DNA from: Clostridia bacterium
GTDB taxonomy: Bacteria; Bacillota; Clostridia; Christensenellales; Borkfalkiaceae
DNA: 49,053 nucleotides
NCBI GenBank assembly: GCA_029055875.1
Contig: JAIDCJ010000009.1
Coordinates: 1 to 49,053, forward strand
Direction of reading: 5' to 3'
Part shown: piece after piece, positions 33,752 through 42,134 of the stretch
How positions within the stretch are numbered: the first letter of the stretch is position 1
Layout: every line of letters begins with the position of its first letter
Program-made: the position numbers and the translations under genes
The notes under the pieces: generated by a model
The model's database searches: none
What the model was told of the DNA's origin: nothing
The model's input: only the letters and a program-made list of their open reading frames with translations

Positions 33752-34381
33752 ATGAAAAAGGTCATTCTCAAAACTGCATTCATCACGCTCGGCGCAACAA
33801 TCGTTGTGCTGGTTGCCGTGTTCGGTTTGATGTCGCTTTGGGCGCCCGCCGTCATGATGGATTTAACCGCTTCGCTCGGGCTTGACGCCATCAGCGGCGA
33901 TTACGCTTATCAGGAATACGAGCGTTCGGAAAATATTGAATACCTTGCGCGTTCCTTTATTATATCGGCGCATACGGGCAACGATAGAAAGGCCGTGAAG
34001 CGTTTTGAGCTTTTGTACGGGAATGAGAAATTCGATTCCTTCTGTGAGGAGCAGGAGCCCATCAAAATTACCGAAAGTACTTCTTTGAGCTACCGCAGCT
34101 ACGTCTGCGCGCAGGGCGTGTGCGTGAAGTACCGCACCTGTAGCTCGCAATCGGAGTGGGCGGGAATTTGTCAGTTCGCGATTGATGAAACCGATCCGAG
34201 CTTTCCCGTCGGGAACCCCGTAGCCGTACTTGCGAACGAAGCGCGCTCCAATGAAGACAAAGAATTCTGCAAGCAATTACTGGGAAGTTTTGCAGACGAG
34301 CAGAAATTTGCTGGGGCAGGAGATTACGACTACGTCATGAAATTTTTGAATGATTTAGTGAGCGGTATAAGCGGAACGTAA
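33752..34381 (+). CDS. Membrane-anchored extracytoplasmic protein, unknown
   Basis: The 209-residue product has one N-terminal membrane segment (about residues 8-31) and a helical outside domain with ARSFIISAHTGNDRKAVKRFELLY. A stretch with four cysteines (CAQGVCVKYRTCSS and CQF) could form disulfides. No lipobox is present. It faces the lipoprotein gene divergently and the glycosyltransferase gene convergently. I do not recognise the family. GCGGGA before the start is a poor ribosome site. Confidence 0.75.
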   Translation: MKKVILKTAFITLGATIVVLVAVFGLMSLWAPAVMMDLTASLGLDAISGDYAYQEYERSENIEYLARSFIISAHTGNDRKAVKRFELLYGNEKFDSFCEEQEPIKITESTSLSYRSYVCAQGVCVKYRTCSSQSEWAGICQFAIDETDPSFPVGNPVAVLANEARSNEDKEFCKQLLGSFADEQKFAGAGDYDYVMKFLNDLVSGISGT

Positions 34382-34402
34382 AATCGGCAAAGAAGTAACC
34401 GA

Positions 34403-35470
34403 TTATAACAATCCTTGACTTTGAAAAAATTTACGGTTATAAATTACGGCGGGGTGGCTCGGAAAGAGCCGCTCCGCTCTTTTATGCCGCGAAATAGCCT
34501 TCTCGGTGTCGCCGAGCGAAAAGTAACAGCAGGTAAGCTCCACGAGCGGTATGAGCGTGCGGGAGGCGGGCTCTTCAAAATCGCCTTCTTCGGCGTGGTC
34601 GCGGCAGCGAAGTGCGCCTTCGTACCAAAAAATTGCCTCGCGGATTTTGTTTTCCTTTTTGTAAATCCCCGCAAGCTCGCACAGCACGCAGGCGCGCGGC
34701 TCGCCGTAAAGAAAGCTGCTAAGGAGCGCGGTTTTCGCCTCTTCGGTTTTTCCCTGCGCCGCATAGCAATAGGAAAGAATTTTGCAGGCCTCTATTTGAT
34801 TCACGTACCAGCCCTCGCCGCTCAGCATATCTTCGAGTACGGCAATCGCCTCGGTATACAGCCTGTTATAATACAGCTCCCGCCCGTAGTAGAATTTATC
34901 GCGTGCGCCGAGCATTTCCTCGGCCGCCCATTTCTGATAGATATGAAGATTGCGCGCACCGCGTATTTTTTTACTGCCGAGGTGGGATACGTGGAAATCG
35001 AAATGCAGTACCTTTCCGCGCGGCGCAATACATTCGTGCACCCGCCCTTGCCATACGAACCCCTTACAGCGGCGGACGAGCCGTTCGCGGTAAAAGGTGG
35101 AAAGGGGCGCATTGCCGCCGTGCCCCGTGTCGTATGGACACATGACCATGTCGGGCAGCTCATTTGAAAGCAGGTCTTTGAGCGCAAGAAACCGTGCGGC
35201 ATTTTCGGGCGAGATATAATCGTCCGCGTCGAGCCAAAGAATATAGTCGCCCGCCGCTTGATCGAACGAAAAATTCCGCGCCTTGGCAAAATTGTCCTCC
35301 CACGGAAAATCGTAAATCTTTTCGGTAAACGCGCGGGCTATTTCAACCGTTTTGTCGGTGGAGCCCGTATCCACGATAATGATTTCGTCCACAAGCGTTT
35401 TTACGCTTTCAAGGCATCTTGCAAGTACTTCCTCTTCGTTTTTTACAATCATACACAGCGAAATATTCAT
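34403..35470 (-). CDS. Family 2 glycosyltransferase with C-terminal TPR region
   Basis: The 355-residue protein begins ISLCMIVKNEEEVLARCLES, has DTGSTDKTVEIA for nucleotide binding and the metal-binding LDADDY near residue 90. About residues 200-350 are TPR-like helices. This architecture matches protein-modifying GT2 enzymes such as SunS-like transferases. A GTG codon 12 nt upstream is an alternative start; ATG 35470 is preferred because homologues begin MNISLCMIVKNE, with GAGG upstream. The adjacent divergent gene encodes a threonine-rich collagen-like protein, the usual substrate of such enzymes in spore-surface glycosylation. That link is inference. Confidence 0.87.
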   Translation of the reverse strand: MNISLCMIVKNEEEVLARCLESVKTLVDEIIIVDTGSTDKTVEIARAFTEKIYDFPWEDNFAKARNFSFDQAAGDYILWLDADDYISPENAARFLALKDLLSNELPDMVMCPYDTGHGGNAPLSTFYRERLVRRCKGFVWQGRVHECIAPRGKVLHFDFHVSHLGSKKIRGARNLHIYQKWAAEEMLGARDKFYYGRELYYNRLYTEAIAVLEDMLSGEGWYVNQIEACKILSYCYAAQGKTEEAKTALLSSFLYGEPRACVLCELAGIYKKENKIREAIFWYEGALRCRDHAEEGDFEEPASRTLIPLVELTCCYFSLGDTEKAISRHKRAERLFPSHPAVIYNRKFFQSQGLL

Positions 35471-35584
35471 GAAAGCAGTCACCTCTTTTCCCTTTCTATT
35501 GATATGATAAAATAGGGCGGTTTGTTTCCGCCCGCGGGCGCGGGGGTTCTCCCGCGTTCACTTTCAATAGGAGGAGTTTTTATC

Positions 35585-35941
35585 ATGAATAATAGACGTT
35601 GCTGTGTATGCGGGTGCTGTCCGTGTCAGTGCAGTGTAACAACCAAGGTCGTGCGCTATTCCAACCTTATAGGTGTCACGGGGGCGACGGGCCCCACGGG
35701 AGCAACCGGAGCCACCGGAGTTGCCGGCCCCACGGGTGCAACCGGCGCAACCGGCGCGACGGGCCCTCAGGGCGTGCAGGGGCTTCAAGGCGTTCCCGGC
35801 GCTGCGGGCGTAACGGGTGCAACCGGTGCAACCGGCCCTCAGGGTGTACAGGGCATTCAAGGCGTTCAGGGCGAAATCGGCCCTACGGGCCCCACGGGGG
35901 CAACGGAACGCACGCCAAATGGGAAAACAAAAACAAGATAA
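35585..35941 (+). pseudogene. 5' part of an interrupted collagen-like (BclA-type) gene
   Basis: The reading frame gives 118 residues. A Cys-rich head ([11 protein letters not shown] at residues 6-16) is followed from residue 31 by Gly-X-Y repeats rich in GATGPTGAT, typical of exosporium or spore-coat collagen-like proteins. The repeats stop abruptly at codon 107; the last 11 residues ([11 protein letters not shown]) come from the inserted element. The 3' part of the gene continues at 48942 in the same frame. AGGAGG lies upstream. The upstream sequence GATATGATA weakly resembles a sporulation sigma-K -10 box. It may be a functional gene when the element excises, not a dead one. Confidence 0.9.
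35901..35906 (+). other. Left attachment junction (attL core CAACGG)
   Basis: Collagen repeat coding sequence lies to the left and element sequence to the right. Strand exchange must have occurred somewhere within these six bases; the exact crossover dinucleotide cannot be read. Confidence 0.8.
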
Positions 35942-35957
35942 TGTACGGATTAAGAAA

Positions 35958-35983
35958 CGCTGCTTTTGGCAGCGGCTTTTTTA
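35958..35983 (+). terminator. Intrinsic terminator just inside the element
   Basis: CGCTGC (35958-35963) and GCAGCG (35969-35974) form a stem followed by GCTTTTTT. It stops transcripts of the truncated collagen gene 52 bp into the element. Confidence 0.85.
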
Positions 35984-36051
35984 TTTGCATATATTGTATT
36001 TTGAAAAGTGTTAGAAGCTCTCATAAAGTGTGAAAAAATTCAAAAAAGCTA

Positions 36052-36219
36052 TTGACAACCGTTTCAAACGTGATATAATATTTTTATTGGTGATTTTTTA
36101 AGGGGGTACCCCCTTATGCGTTACTGCGTAACGCATAAAAAATATTCCATAGGAGAAAAAAATTTTTTGATTGAGAAACGGCATACGTTTTATCAATCAC
36201 GTTTATTAAGGGAGACAGT
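36052..36219 (+). promoter_or_regulatory. Promoter and structured leader of the cargo genes
   Basis: TTGACA (36052-36057), 16 bp, and TATAAT (36074-36079) are followed by a 140-nt leader. A perfect palindrome AAGGGGGTACCCCCTT (36100-36115) abuts a 10-bp hairpin (TATGCGTTAC at 36115-36124, GTAACGCATA at 36128-36137) that ends in A6 instead of T. GATTGA and TCAATC (about 36169-36198) form a third stem. AGGGAG precedes the ATG at 36220. The structures could stabilise the mRNA or bind a regulator. Confidence 0.75.
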
Positions 36220-39200
36220 ATGAAGAAAAAAATAGGTTTATTGCTCTGCATTATTCTTGCGCTTACGTTATCGATAGGGATAATGACCGCCTGCGGAGGC
36301 GGCGGCGTAAGCGTAACCTTATCCAGAACGGAGGTTACGGTAGAAGTGGGCAAATCACAGACCATTCGGGCAAATACGTCAAACAATTCGGACGTAGAAT
36401 GGGAATCAAGTGACGAAACCGTTGCAACCGTTTCGGGCGGAAAAATTACGGGAATTAAAGTAGGCACGGCTACCGTAACCGCAAAGGCGGTAAAGGGTAA
36501 GGGCAGCGCGCAATGCGTTGTTACCGTCAAAAATCCCGTTGTCTTTACGTTCACAGACGAAGACGGCAATATTCTAAACGAAGTGCAAGTCGACAGAAAC
36601 GGCGATCCCGTTTCGTTAAGCGCAACGGCTTCCGACGGCAGTCTCGTGACGGAATGGTATTCGGATGACGAAAAAATCGCAACCGTGGAAAACGGCGTGG
36701 TTACGGGCTTATACGACGGAGATACGGTAATATACGCTAAAACGTCAACCGCTACCGGAAAAATCAACGTGCACGTGTACGATACCTTCGAGGGCGAAAA
36801 GTACGATATTACCGATTCCGATTCTGCAACGAAATGGTATTACTGGGTAGAGCATGCCGATATTACCGAAATTCTTGCAAACGAAGTCCGCGGCAGCGTC
36901 ACCTTCGGATTCAGCGGCGGTAACTGGAACCACGACAGTATTAAACTTATGTATAAAGGAGGCCCCGGCTGGGAAGATTGGGAAAAATGGTGGGACGATT
37001 GGTTCTACTTCCAAGCAAAGATTGAAGCCGACTTTGATGCAACAATCAATATCAGCGGCACGCGCGTGCATCTTCACGAGGGCGAAAACGAAGTCACAAT
37101 AAAATGTCCGTTATATGCCGGAGCATATAGCTGTATCATCGAGTTCGGTACTGCAAAGGACGGCAATCTGGAAAGCGGCACCATAATTATTACCGAAATG
37201 ACTTGGTGGCCTGATGAGTATGAACACGGAAACACGCAGCTCGAAGCGCCTTCGTTCACGCTTGACGGCGACAACGTAGTGATTACGGATACGAACGATG
37301 AAAACGGCGTTGAAGAATACAAGCTCGGTTTGTTTGCCAAGGCAGACGACGAAAAGCCTTTGTTCGTACAGGTATTAAACGACAAAAACGCAACCATCGA
37401 CGCTTCTAAATTTGCAGAGAACGGCGACTATTACGTGAAAGTTATGGCTGTTGCAAACCCCGGCTATAAGGACAGCGCATGGTCGGCTGCAAGCGAGAAT
37501 CCTTACACGGTTGCGAACGAAACGATCGAATACGACGTACCCGAGGGCGGCGGCTCCGACGCAATGAACGGAAGCGGCTGGTATCTCTTCATGGTGGACG
37601 GCGGTTCCGTTCTGAAACCCGCTCATTATAAGGACGGCGAGCTTACGCTTGAAAGCGGTTATCTCGGCTGGGCGTTCTACAGCACCGAGCTGTTGTATCA
37701 TTGTCCCACGTTTGCAAACGGCACCGAGCTTTTAATCGCAATGAAGGTAAACGCAAGCCACGCGGGTACTATAACGGTTTCCGATACCGTAGTAGAGCTT
37801 GCGGAAGGCGATAACGAAATTTACGTAAAGAAAACGCAGAAGGACGGCGTTACCGTTGCAATCTTGTTCGGCAAATGGCTTGCAAATACGGACGATAAGG
37901 GCGTCGTTGACTTCCCCGAACTCGGGCAGGACGAACAGTATACTTTCGTGTTCTCCGATATTTCGGTTACCGAATATCATGCGGTAAATCTTGCAGCCGT
38001 AACGGGCACCGTTGATTCCGAAAATAAGAAGATTTCCGTCAACGATTCCAACGAGGCGGGCGTTAAGAGCTACGAGCTCGGTTTCTTCAAGGACGGCACG
38101 CTGATGAAGCGCATTCCGCTTGAGGAGGACTACTCGTTCAGCGACGAGAGCCTGAACGACGGCGACTATACGTTAATGATCCGCGCGATTGCCACAGACG
38201 TCAGATATATCGCCGCAGACTGGGGAGTCGTAGCCGAAAAATATACGGTTGCAAACGGCGGAGCAACCTACGACGTTATCTTCGGCGGTGACGAGGACGG
38301 CGATAAGCCTACGGGCAACGCACTTACCAATCCCAATACCTGGTATTATTGGAACGACCAAAACTGGACGGGATCTTCGGTAAGCGTTTCCAAGGCGCAA
38401 ATGTCCAAGGGCGTTTTAACCATTGAATATACCGTAAATTCCGGTTATTGCGATTACGGCGTTCAAATCTATTACAAAGACCCTTCGCTTAACGGCGATA
38501 AGAAGCTCACGCTCAAAATTAAAACGGAGCAAGAGATAAACGTAACCGTGAACAGTGCAAAGCTTCACTTGATAGCGGGCGAAAACGACGTTACCGTTTA
38601 CTATACGCAGGGCGGGAGCTACTCCTTCTCGATGCAGATTATTGTAGACGCAAACGAAGTGACCGAAAACGTCGTTCAGATTTACGACTTGAACTACGAG
38701 GCTTATACGTATAAGACTCTTGAAACGCCTCAGCTTTCAATCGGAGAGAACGACGTAATCACGATTACCGACGCTAACTTGGAAGCAAACGTAAACGGAT
38801 ACGTAATCGGTTATTTCCGTGCGGGTGCGGCGAATCCGTTGGCAACCGTCAACGCGAAAAACGGCGACACGCTCGACTATTCCATAGTTGACAGCGGCGA
38901 CTACGTTTTGAAGGTCAAGGCAATCGCGGCCGATAACGTGGGCTATAGAGACAGCGGTTGGTCCGCAGGGTTTGATTACAACGTCGTCAACGAAGCTGGC
39001 GCGCATTACGATTTAGATACGCTCTTCGGCGGCGGGGAAGCGAACGATAACCCCGGTCGTTGGGGCATCTGGGCAGACCCGCAGGGCTGGACGGGTGCAT
39101 GGGTTACGGTAAGCGAAGCAACCTTTGCAAATAACGAAATTAAAGTTTCGTTCACGTCCGCCGGCAAGTCGAATTACGGCTTGCAAATCAACTACGTGAA

Positions 39201-39417
39201 CCCCAACTACGTAGGCGGCACGACGTACTCCTTCGATATCGTTGCAACCGCAGATATGGATATTCAGGTAGAGAACGGCGGCGCGGATGCAATTCACCTG
39301 AAGGCGGGCGAGAAGGTAACGCTTAAGGGCGGAACGGACGCAAGCTTCTACGTTCAGGTCAATATCAAAGACGAAGTAGGCGGTACGATAACCATTTCCA
39401 ATATCAGCTGGAATTAA
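36220..39417 (+). CDS. Large surface lipoprotein with Big_2 and carbohydrate-binding-like modules
   Basis: The 1065-residue product has a lipoprotein signal (lipobox MTAC, Cys25). A bacterial Ig-like Big_2 domain (about residues 29-105, with VTVEVGKSQTI and VATVSGGKITGIKVGTATVTA) and a second Ig-like domain (about 108-190) follow. Three beta-sandwich modules resemble carbohydrate-binding modules; two start WYYWNDQNW and RWGIWADPQGW (about 705 and 945). Between them are fibronectin-like spacers with repeated LETPQLSIGENDVITITD and DSGWSA motifs. Upstream of the GH81 gene, it is likely a cell-surface glucan-binding protein. Module identities are by pattern only. Confidence 0.82.
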   Translation: MKKKIGLLLCIILALTLSIGIMTACGGGGVSVTLSRTEVTVEVGKSQTIRANTSNNSDVEWESSDETVATVSGGKITGIKVGTATVTAKAVKGKGSAQCVVTVKNPVVFTFTDEDGNILNEVQVDRNGDPVSLSATASDGSLVTEWYSDDEKIATVENGVVTGLYDGDTVIYAKTSTATGKINVHVYDTFEGEKYDITDSDSATKWYYWVEHADITEILANEVRGSVTFGFSGGNWNHDSIKLMYKGGPGWEDWEKWWDDWFYFQAKIEADFDATINISGTRVHLHEGENEVTIKCPLYAGAYSCIIEFGTAKDGNLESGTIIITEMTWWPDEYEHGNTQLEAPSFTLDGDNVVITDTNDENGVEEYKLGLFAKADDEKPLFVQVLNDKNATIDASKFAENGDYYVKVMAVANPGYKDSAWSAASENPYTVANETIEYDVPEGGGSDAMNGSGWYLFMVDGGSVLKPAHYKDGELTLESGYLGWAFYSTELLYHCPTFANGTELLIAMKVNASHAGTITVSDTVVELAEGDNEIYVKKTQKDGVTVAILFGKWLANTDDKGVVDFPELGQDEQYTFVFSDISVTEYHAVNLAAVTGTVDSENKKISVNDSNEAGVKSYELGFFKDGTLMKRIPLEEDYSFSDESLNDGDYTLMIRAIATDVRYIAADWGVVAEKYTVANGGATYDVIFGGDEDGDKPTGNALTNPNTWYYWNDQNWTGSSVSVSKAQMSKGVLTIEYTVNSGYCDYGVQIYYKDPSLNGDKKLTLKIKTEQEINVTVNSAKLHLIAGENDVTVYYTQGGSYSFSMQIIVDANEVTENVVQIYDLNYEAYTYKTLETPQLSIGENDVITITDANLEANVNGYVIGYFRAGAANPLATVNAKNGDTLDYSIVDSGDYVLKVKAIAADNVGYRDSGWSAGFDYNVVNEAGAHYDLDTLFGGGEANDNPGRWGIWADPQGWTGAWVTVSEATFANNEIKVSFTSAGKSNYGLQINYVNPNYVGGTTYSFDIVATADMDIQVENGGADAIHLKAGEKVTLKGGTDASFYVQVNIKDEVGGTITISNISWN

Positions 39418-39461
39418 AAAAGTAAAATTAACGGCGTGGATTCGCCGTGGGAGGAAAAAAT

Positions 39462-42056
39462 ATGAAGAAAAAAAGATTGGCACTTATTGTTGCCCTTGCC
39501 GTGTCACTCGTTGCGGGCGTAGTATCGCTTGCGGCGTGCGGCGGGAACGATGGCGACGAGGCATTTTCGGCCCCTAAAAACGCCAAGGTAAGCGGTACGC
39601 TGTTTACTTGGGATGCGGTTGAAAAAGCCGACAACGGTTACACCGTAAAAATCAACAGCGGCGAAGTTCAGGTTACCGTGACGGAATTGGATTTAACGTC
39701 TAACGCGGCTACGGCGTATATCAAAGAGGGCGCCAACAGCCTTTCCGTAAAAGTCAACGCAACGGACGCGTTGAAAGAAAGTACTTACTCGAACGCAGTA
39801 ACGTATACGTATACGATTTCGGAAGACACGCTTTCCGAAGCGGCGAAGGCGTTCAAAACGGCGGTAGAAGCAATCGCTACGCTTGACGCAAGCTCCGACA
39901 AGACGGCTATCGACGGCGCAGACGCCGCAATTACGAATGCGCTTGCTACCTATGAGAATTTGAGCAGCAGCGATAAGACGGACGTCGTTGCGGTAAAAAA
40001 TTCGCTTGACGGGAAAAAAGAAGCGTTAAATACTGCAATCGCTGCGCAAATTTCCGCATACAAAACGGCTGTTGAGGCTGCCGAGGAAGCGGCTAATGCT
40101 TCCGTTGAAGAATTGGAAGCTGCAATCGCTGCGGCAAACGCAAAGAAGGACGCTCTTGCCGAGGCTACCAAAACTGCAAAGGCTGAAGAGTACGCGGCTT
40201 ACAATACCCGCCTTGAAACCGTTACTGCGGCTCTTGATACAATGAAGGGCCCTGCGGCGGCAGTAAAAGCATTGAAAGACGAGGTTGACGCTCTTTCTAA
40301 TGAAACTACGGTCAGCGTAGAATACTACAATCAGTTGACTGCTTTGAAAGAAAAAATCGAAGCGTTAAGCGACGAGGCGAAAGCTCTTTGGGACGAAGCG
40401 GACACCGCAAAGGTTGAAGCCGAAATCACCCGTGTAGAAGAAACCCCGACGGACTGCAAGAAGTCGGACGAAGCGTTCGGCTTCGGCGGAAACGGCACGC
40501 TCTATATCCTGCGCGATTACGTAAACGTTTTAGGCGGGCAAATCACGTTTGAAACGGCACCTGCCATTGCGTATCAGATTATCAATAACGAAACGGACGG
40601 CGCAGGGCAGCAGGGAACGCTTACGCGCAACGAGAACGGCGTTTATTCTTTCACCATTCCTTATAACCCTACGCTTGCAAATAACTTCGTTTACACGGTG
40701 GAAGGCGAAGACGAGGTCACTTTGAAATTTGCACCCTTCACTGCTAATTTGTGGCTGAACGGCTCGGATGAAACGGAAGGCGAGTTCAGAAAGTTGTTTA
40801 ACAATGAAGATAAACTCATTATTCACGGCGACGGATATGCAGACGTTTATCTTGCAGACGACGTTAATATCGGAACTTCAGACGGCGCGCAGATTTCCAT
40901 CAGCGGCAACGCGATTGCAAAGGGTATTCCCGTAAAAGAAGCAACTTTAAGAGAAGATTTTTACAGAGCGATTGCAAGATCGGAATACGGTAAGGCGTTC
41001 ATCGACAACACGCTTGAAGTACGTTTCGTATTCTATAATCAGTCGATTGACGAGGAAACCGACGTTATTACGAGAACTACCGTTCCCAACGCTTCCGTAA
41101 GTGAAAAAATCACGATTTCTTTGACGGATTACGATTACAAATACGAGATTGCGCAAAAGAATATTTTCGACCTCGGCGTATGGCCGGACGGTTCTTTCTC
41201 GTTGATCAATGCGGGCTATATGTCCGACTTCCTTTCTCAGTTTGAAGAGTTGTATCCCGATTTAACGGCAGATAACGTAACCGACTATTTCCAGATTTTA
41301 ATCTCTGCATACGAAGGTGAAAACTCTGAGGCGAGCTTCACGAAGGCGGCACCGCTTGAGGCAAAGGCTTACGATTACTTATCGTTCATGAAAGCGTGGG
41401 CGGTACAGCACTTCAAGAACGGCGGCGCGGATAACACGGAAGTTCATTTCTCCCTTACCTACACCATTCAGTTGAAAGAAACGGTAAACGGCAAGCCCAA
41501 CCCGCTGGCAAAAGATTTCCGTGATTCCGCTTCTGCCAAGGTAAACGAGCCGAACGATTACAGCGCCAATGGCTACGGCACCTATACGTTCACTAAGGCG
41601 GACGTAACCATTCCCACCGATATTCAGATTGGACGCACCAATGAGCCTATATTCTTGCAGAATTTTGCTATTTCCAATGACATGATTAACGGCTACGTGT
41701 CTCACGTTGAAGTTTACATGAAGAATGGAGAAAATGCCGAAGGATATCATACCGCGTATATTCTTTATAATGCAGCAACGGAGACGTTTACGCTTCATAA
41801 GAATGTAAACGGTTCCGATAGCGGACTTCCCCTCATTAAGGGCGGTAACGAATATTACGTTTCATGGAATGACTTTAATACTTGGGTTAGAAATAACTAT
41901 TCCGAACCCGCGTTCGATATCGACGGCGAGGGTTGGTATTTCCAGACCAAGATAGTGGATAACGAGAATGACGACCAGTATCTCTTCGGCGAAGGCGAAT
42001 CCGAGTGGGTAACTTTCTATAAAGCTCCCGCACCCGATACCGGCGACGGCGAATAA
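39462..42056 (+). CDS. Large surface lipoprotein with helical stalk, unknown ligand
   Basis: The 864-residue product has a lipoprotein signal (lipobox SLAAC, Cys25) and then a fibronectin-like domain (about residues 30-125). An alanine/lysine-rich three-helix stalk (about 125-320) with FIVAR-like segments, such as ATLDASSDKTAIDGADAAI, follows. The C-terminal 500 residues are beta-rich with aromatic surface residues (GYGTYTFTKADVTIP and EGWYFQTKI). It lies 44 nt after the previous gene with GGGAGG before ATG 39462, so both are one operon. The layout suggests an adhesin or glycan-binding protein held away from the wall. I do not recognise the C-terminal family. Confidence 0.8.
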   Translation: MKKKRLALIVALAVSLVAGVVSLAACGGNDGDEAFSAPKNAKVSGTLFTWDAVEKADNGYTVKINSGEVQVTVTELDLTSNAATAYIKEGANSLSVKVNATDALKESTYSNAVTYTYTISEDTLSEAAKAFKTAVEAIATLDASSDKTAIDGADAAITNALATYENLSSSDKTDVVAVKNSLDGKKEALNTAIAAQISAYKTAVEAAEEAANASVEELEAAIAAANAKKDALAEATKTAKAEEYAAYNTRLETVTAALDTMKGPAAAVKALKDEVDALSNETTVSVEYYNQLTALKEKIEALSDEAKALWDEADTAKVEAEITRVEETPTDCKKSDEAFGFGGNGTLYILRDYVNVLGGQITFETAPAIAYQIINNETDGAGQQGTLTRNENGVYSFTIPYNPTLANNFVYTVEGEDEVTLKFAPFTANLWLNGSDETEGEFRKLFNNEDKLIIHGDGYADVYLADDVNIGTSDGAQISISGNAIAKGIPVKEATLREDFYRAIARSEYGKAFIDNTLEVRFVFYNQSIDEETDVITRTTVPNASVSEKITISLTDYDYKYEIAQKNIFDLGVWPDGSFSLINAGYMSDFLSQFEELYPDLTADNVTDYFQILISAYEGENSEASFTKAAPLEAKAYDYLSFMKAWAVQHFKNGGADNTEVHFSLTYTIQLKETVNGKPNPLAKDFRDSASAKVNEPNDYSANGYGTYTFTKADVTIPTDIQIGRTNEPIFLQNFAISNDMINGYVSHVEVYMKNGENAEGYHTAYILYNAATETFTLHKNVNGSDSGLPLIKGGNEYYVSWNDFNTWVRNNYSEPAFDIDGEGWYFQTKIVDNENDDQYLFGEGESEWVTFYKAPAPDTGDGE

Positions 42057-42088
42057 GCTTCATTCGGCAAATTAAAAACGATAACAAA

Positions 42089-42123
42089 AAATTTACCGAA
42101 CGGTTTCGTTCGGTAAATTTTTG
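42089..42123 (+). terminator. Intrinsic terminator between the lipoprotein and GH81 genes
   Basis: A 14-bp stem pairs 42089-42102 with 42107-42120 (core ACCGAACG/CGTTCGGT, loop GTTT), with A and T flanks. It overlaps the short leader of the GH81 gene, so some read-through is needed or that gene has its own weak promoter. Confidence 0.88.
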
Positions 42124-42134
42124 ATAGGTGGAAA

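Noticed and set aside
34382..34404. Terminator between the 33752 gene and the glycosyltransferase gene
   Set aside because: AATCGG/CCGATT can pair, but the loop is long and neither strand has a T run.
35499..35513. TTGATA and TAAAAT as a sigma-A promoter for the collagen-like gene
   Set aside because: The boxes are only 3 bp apart, so they cannot act together.
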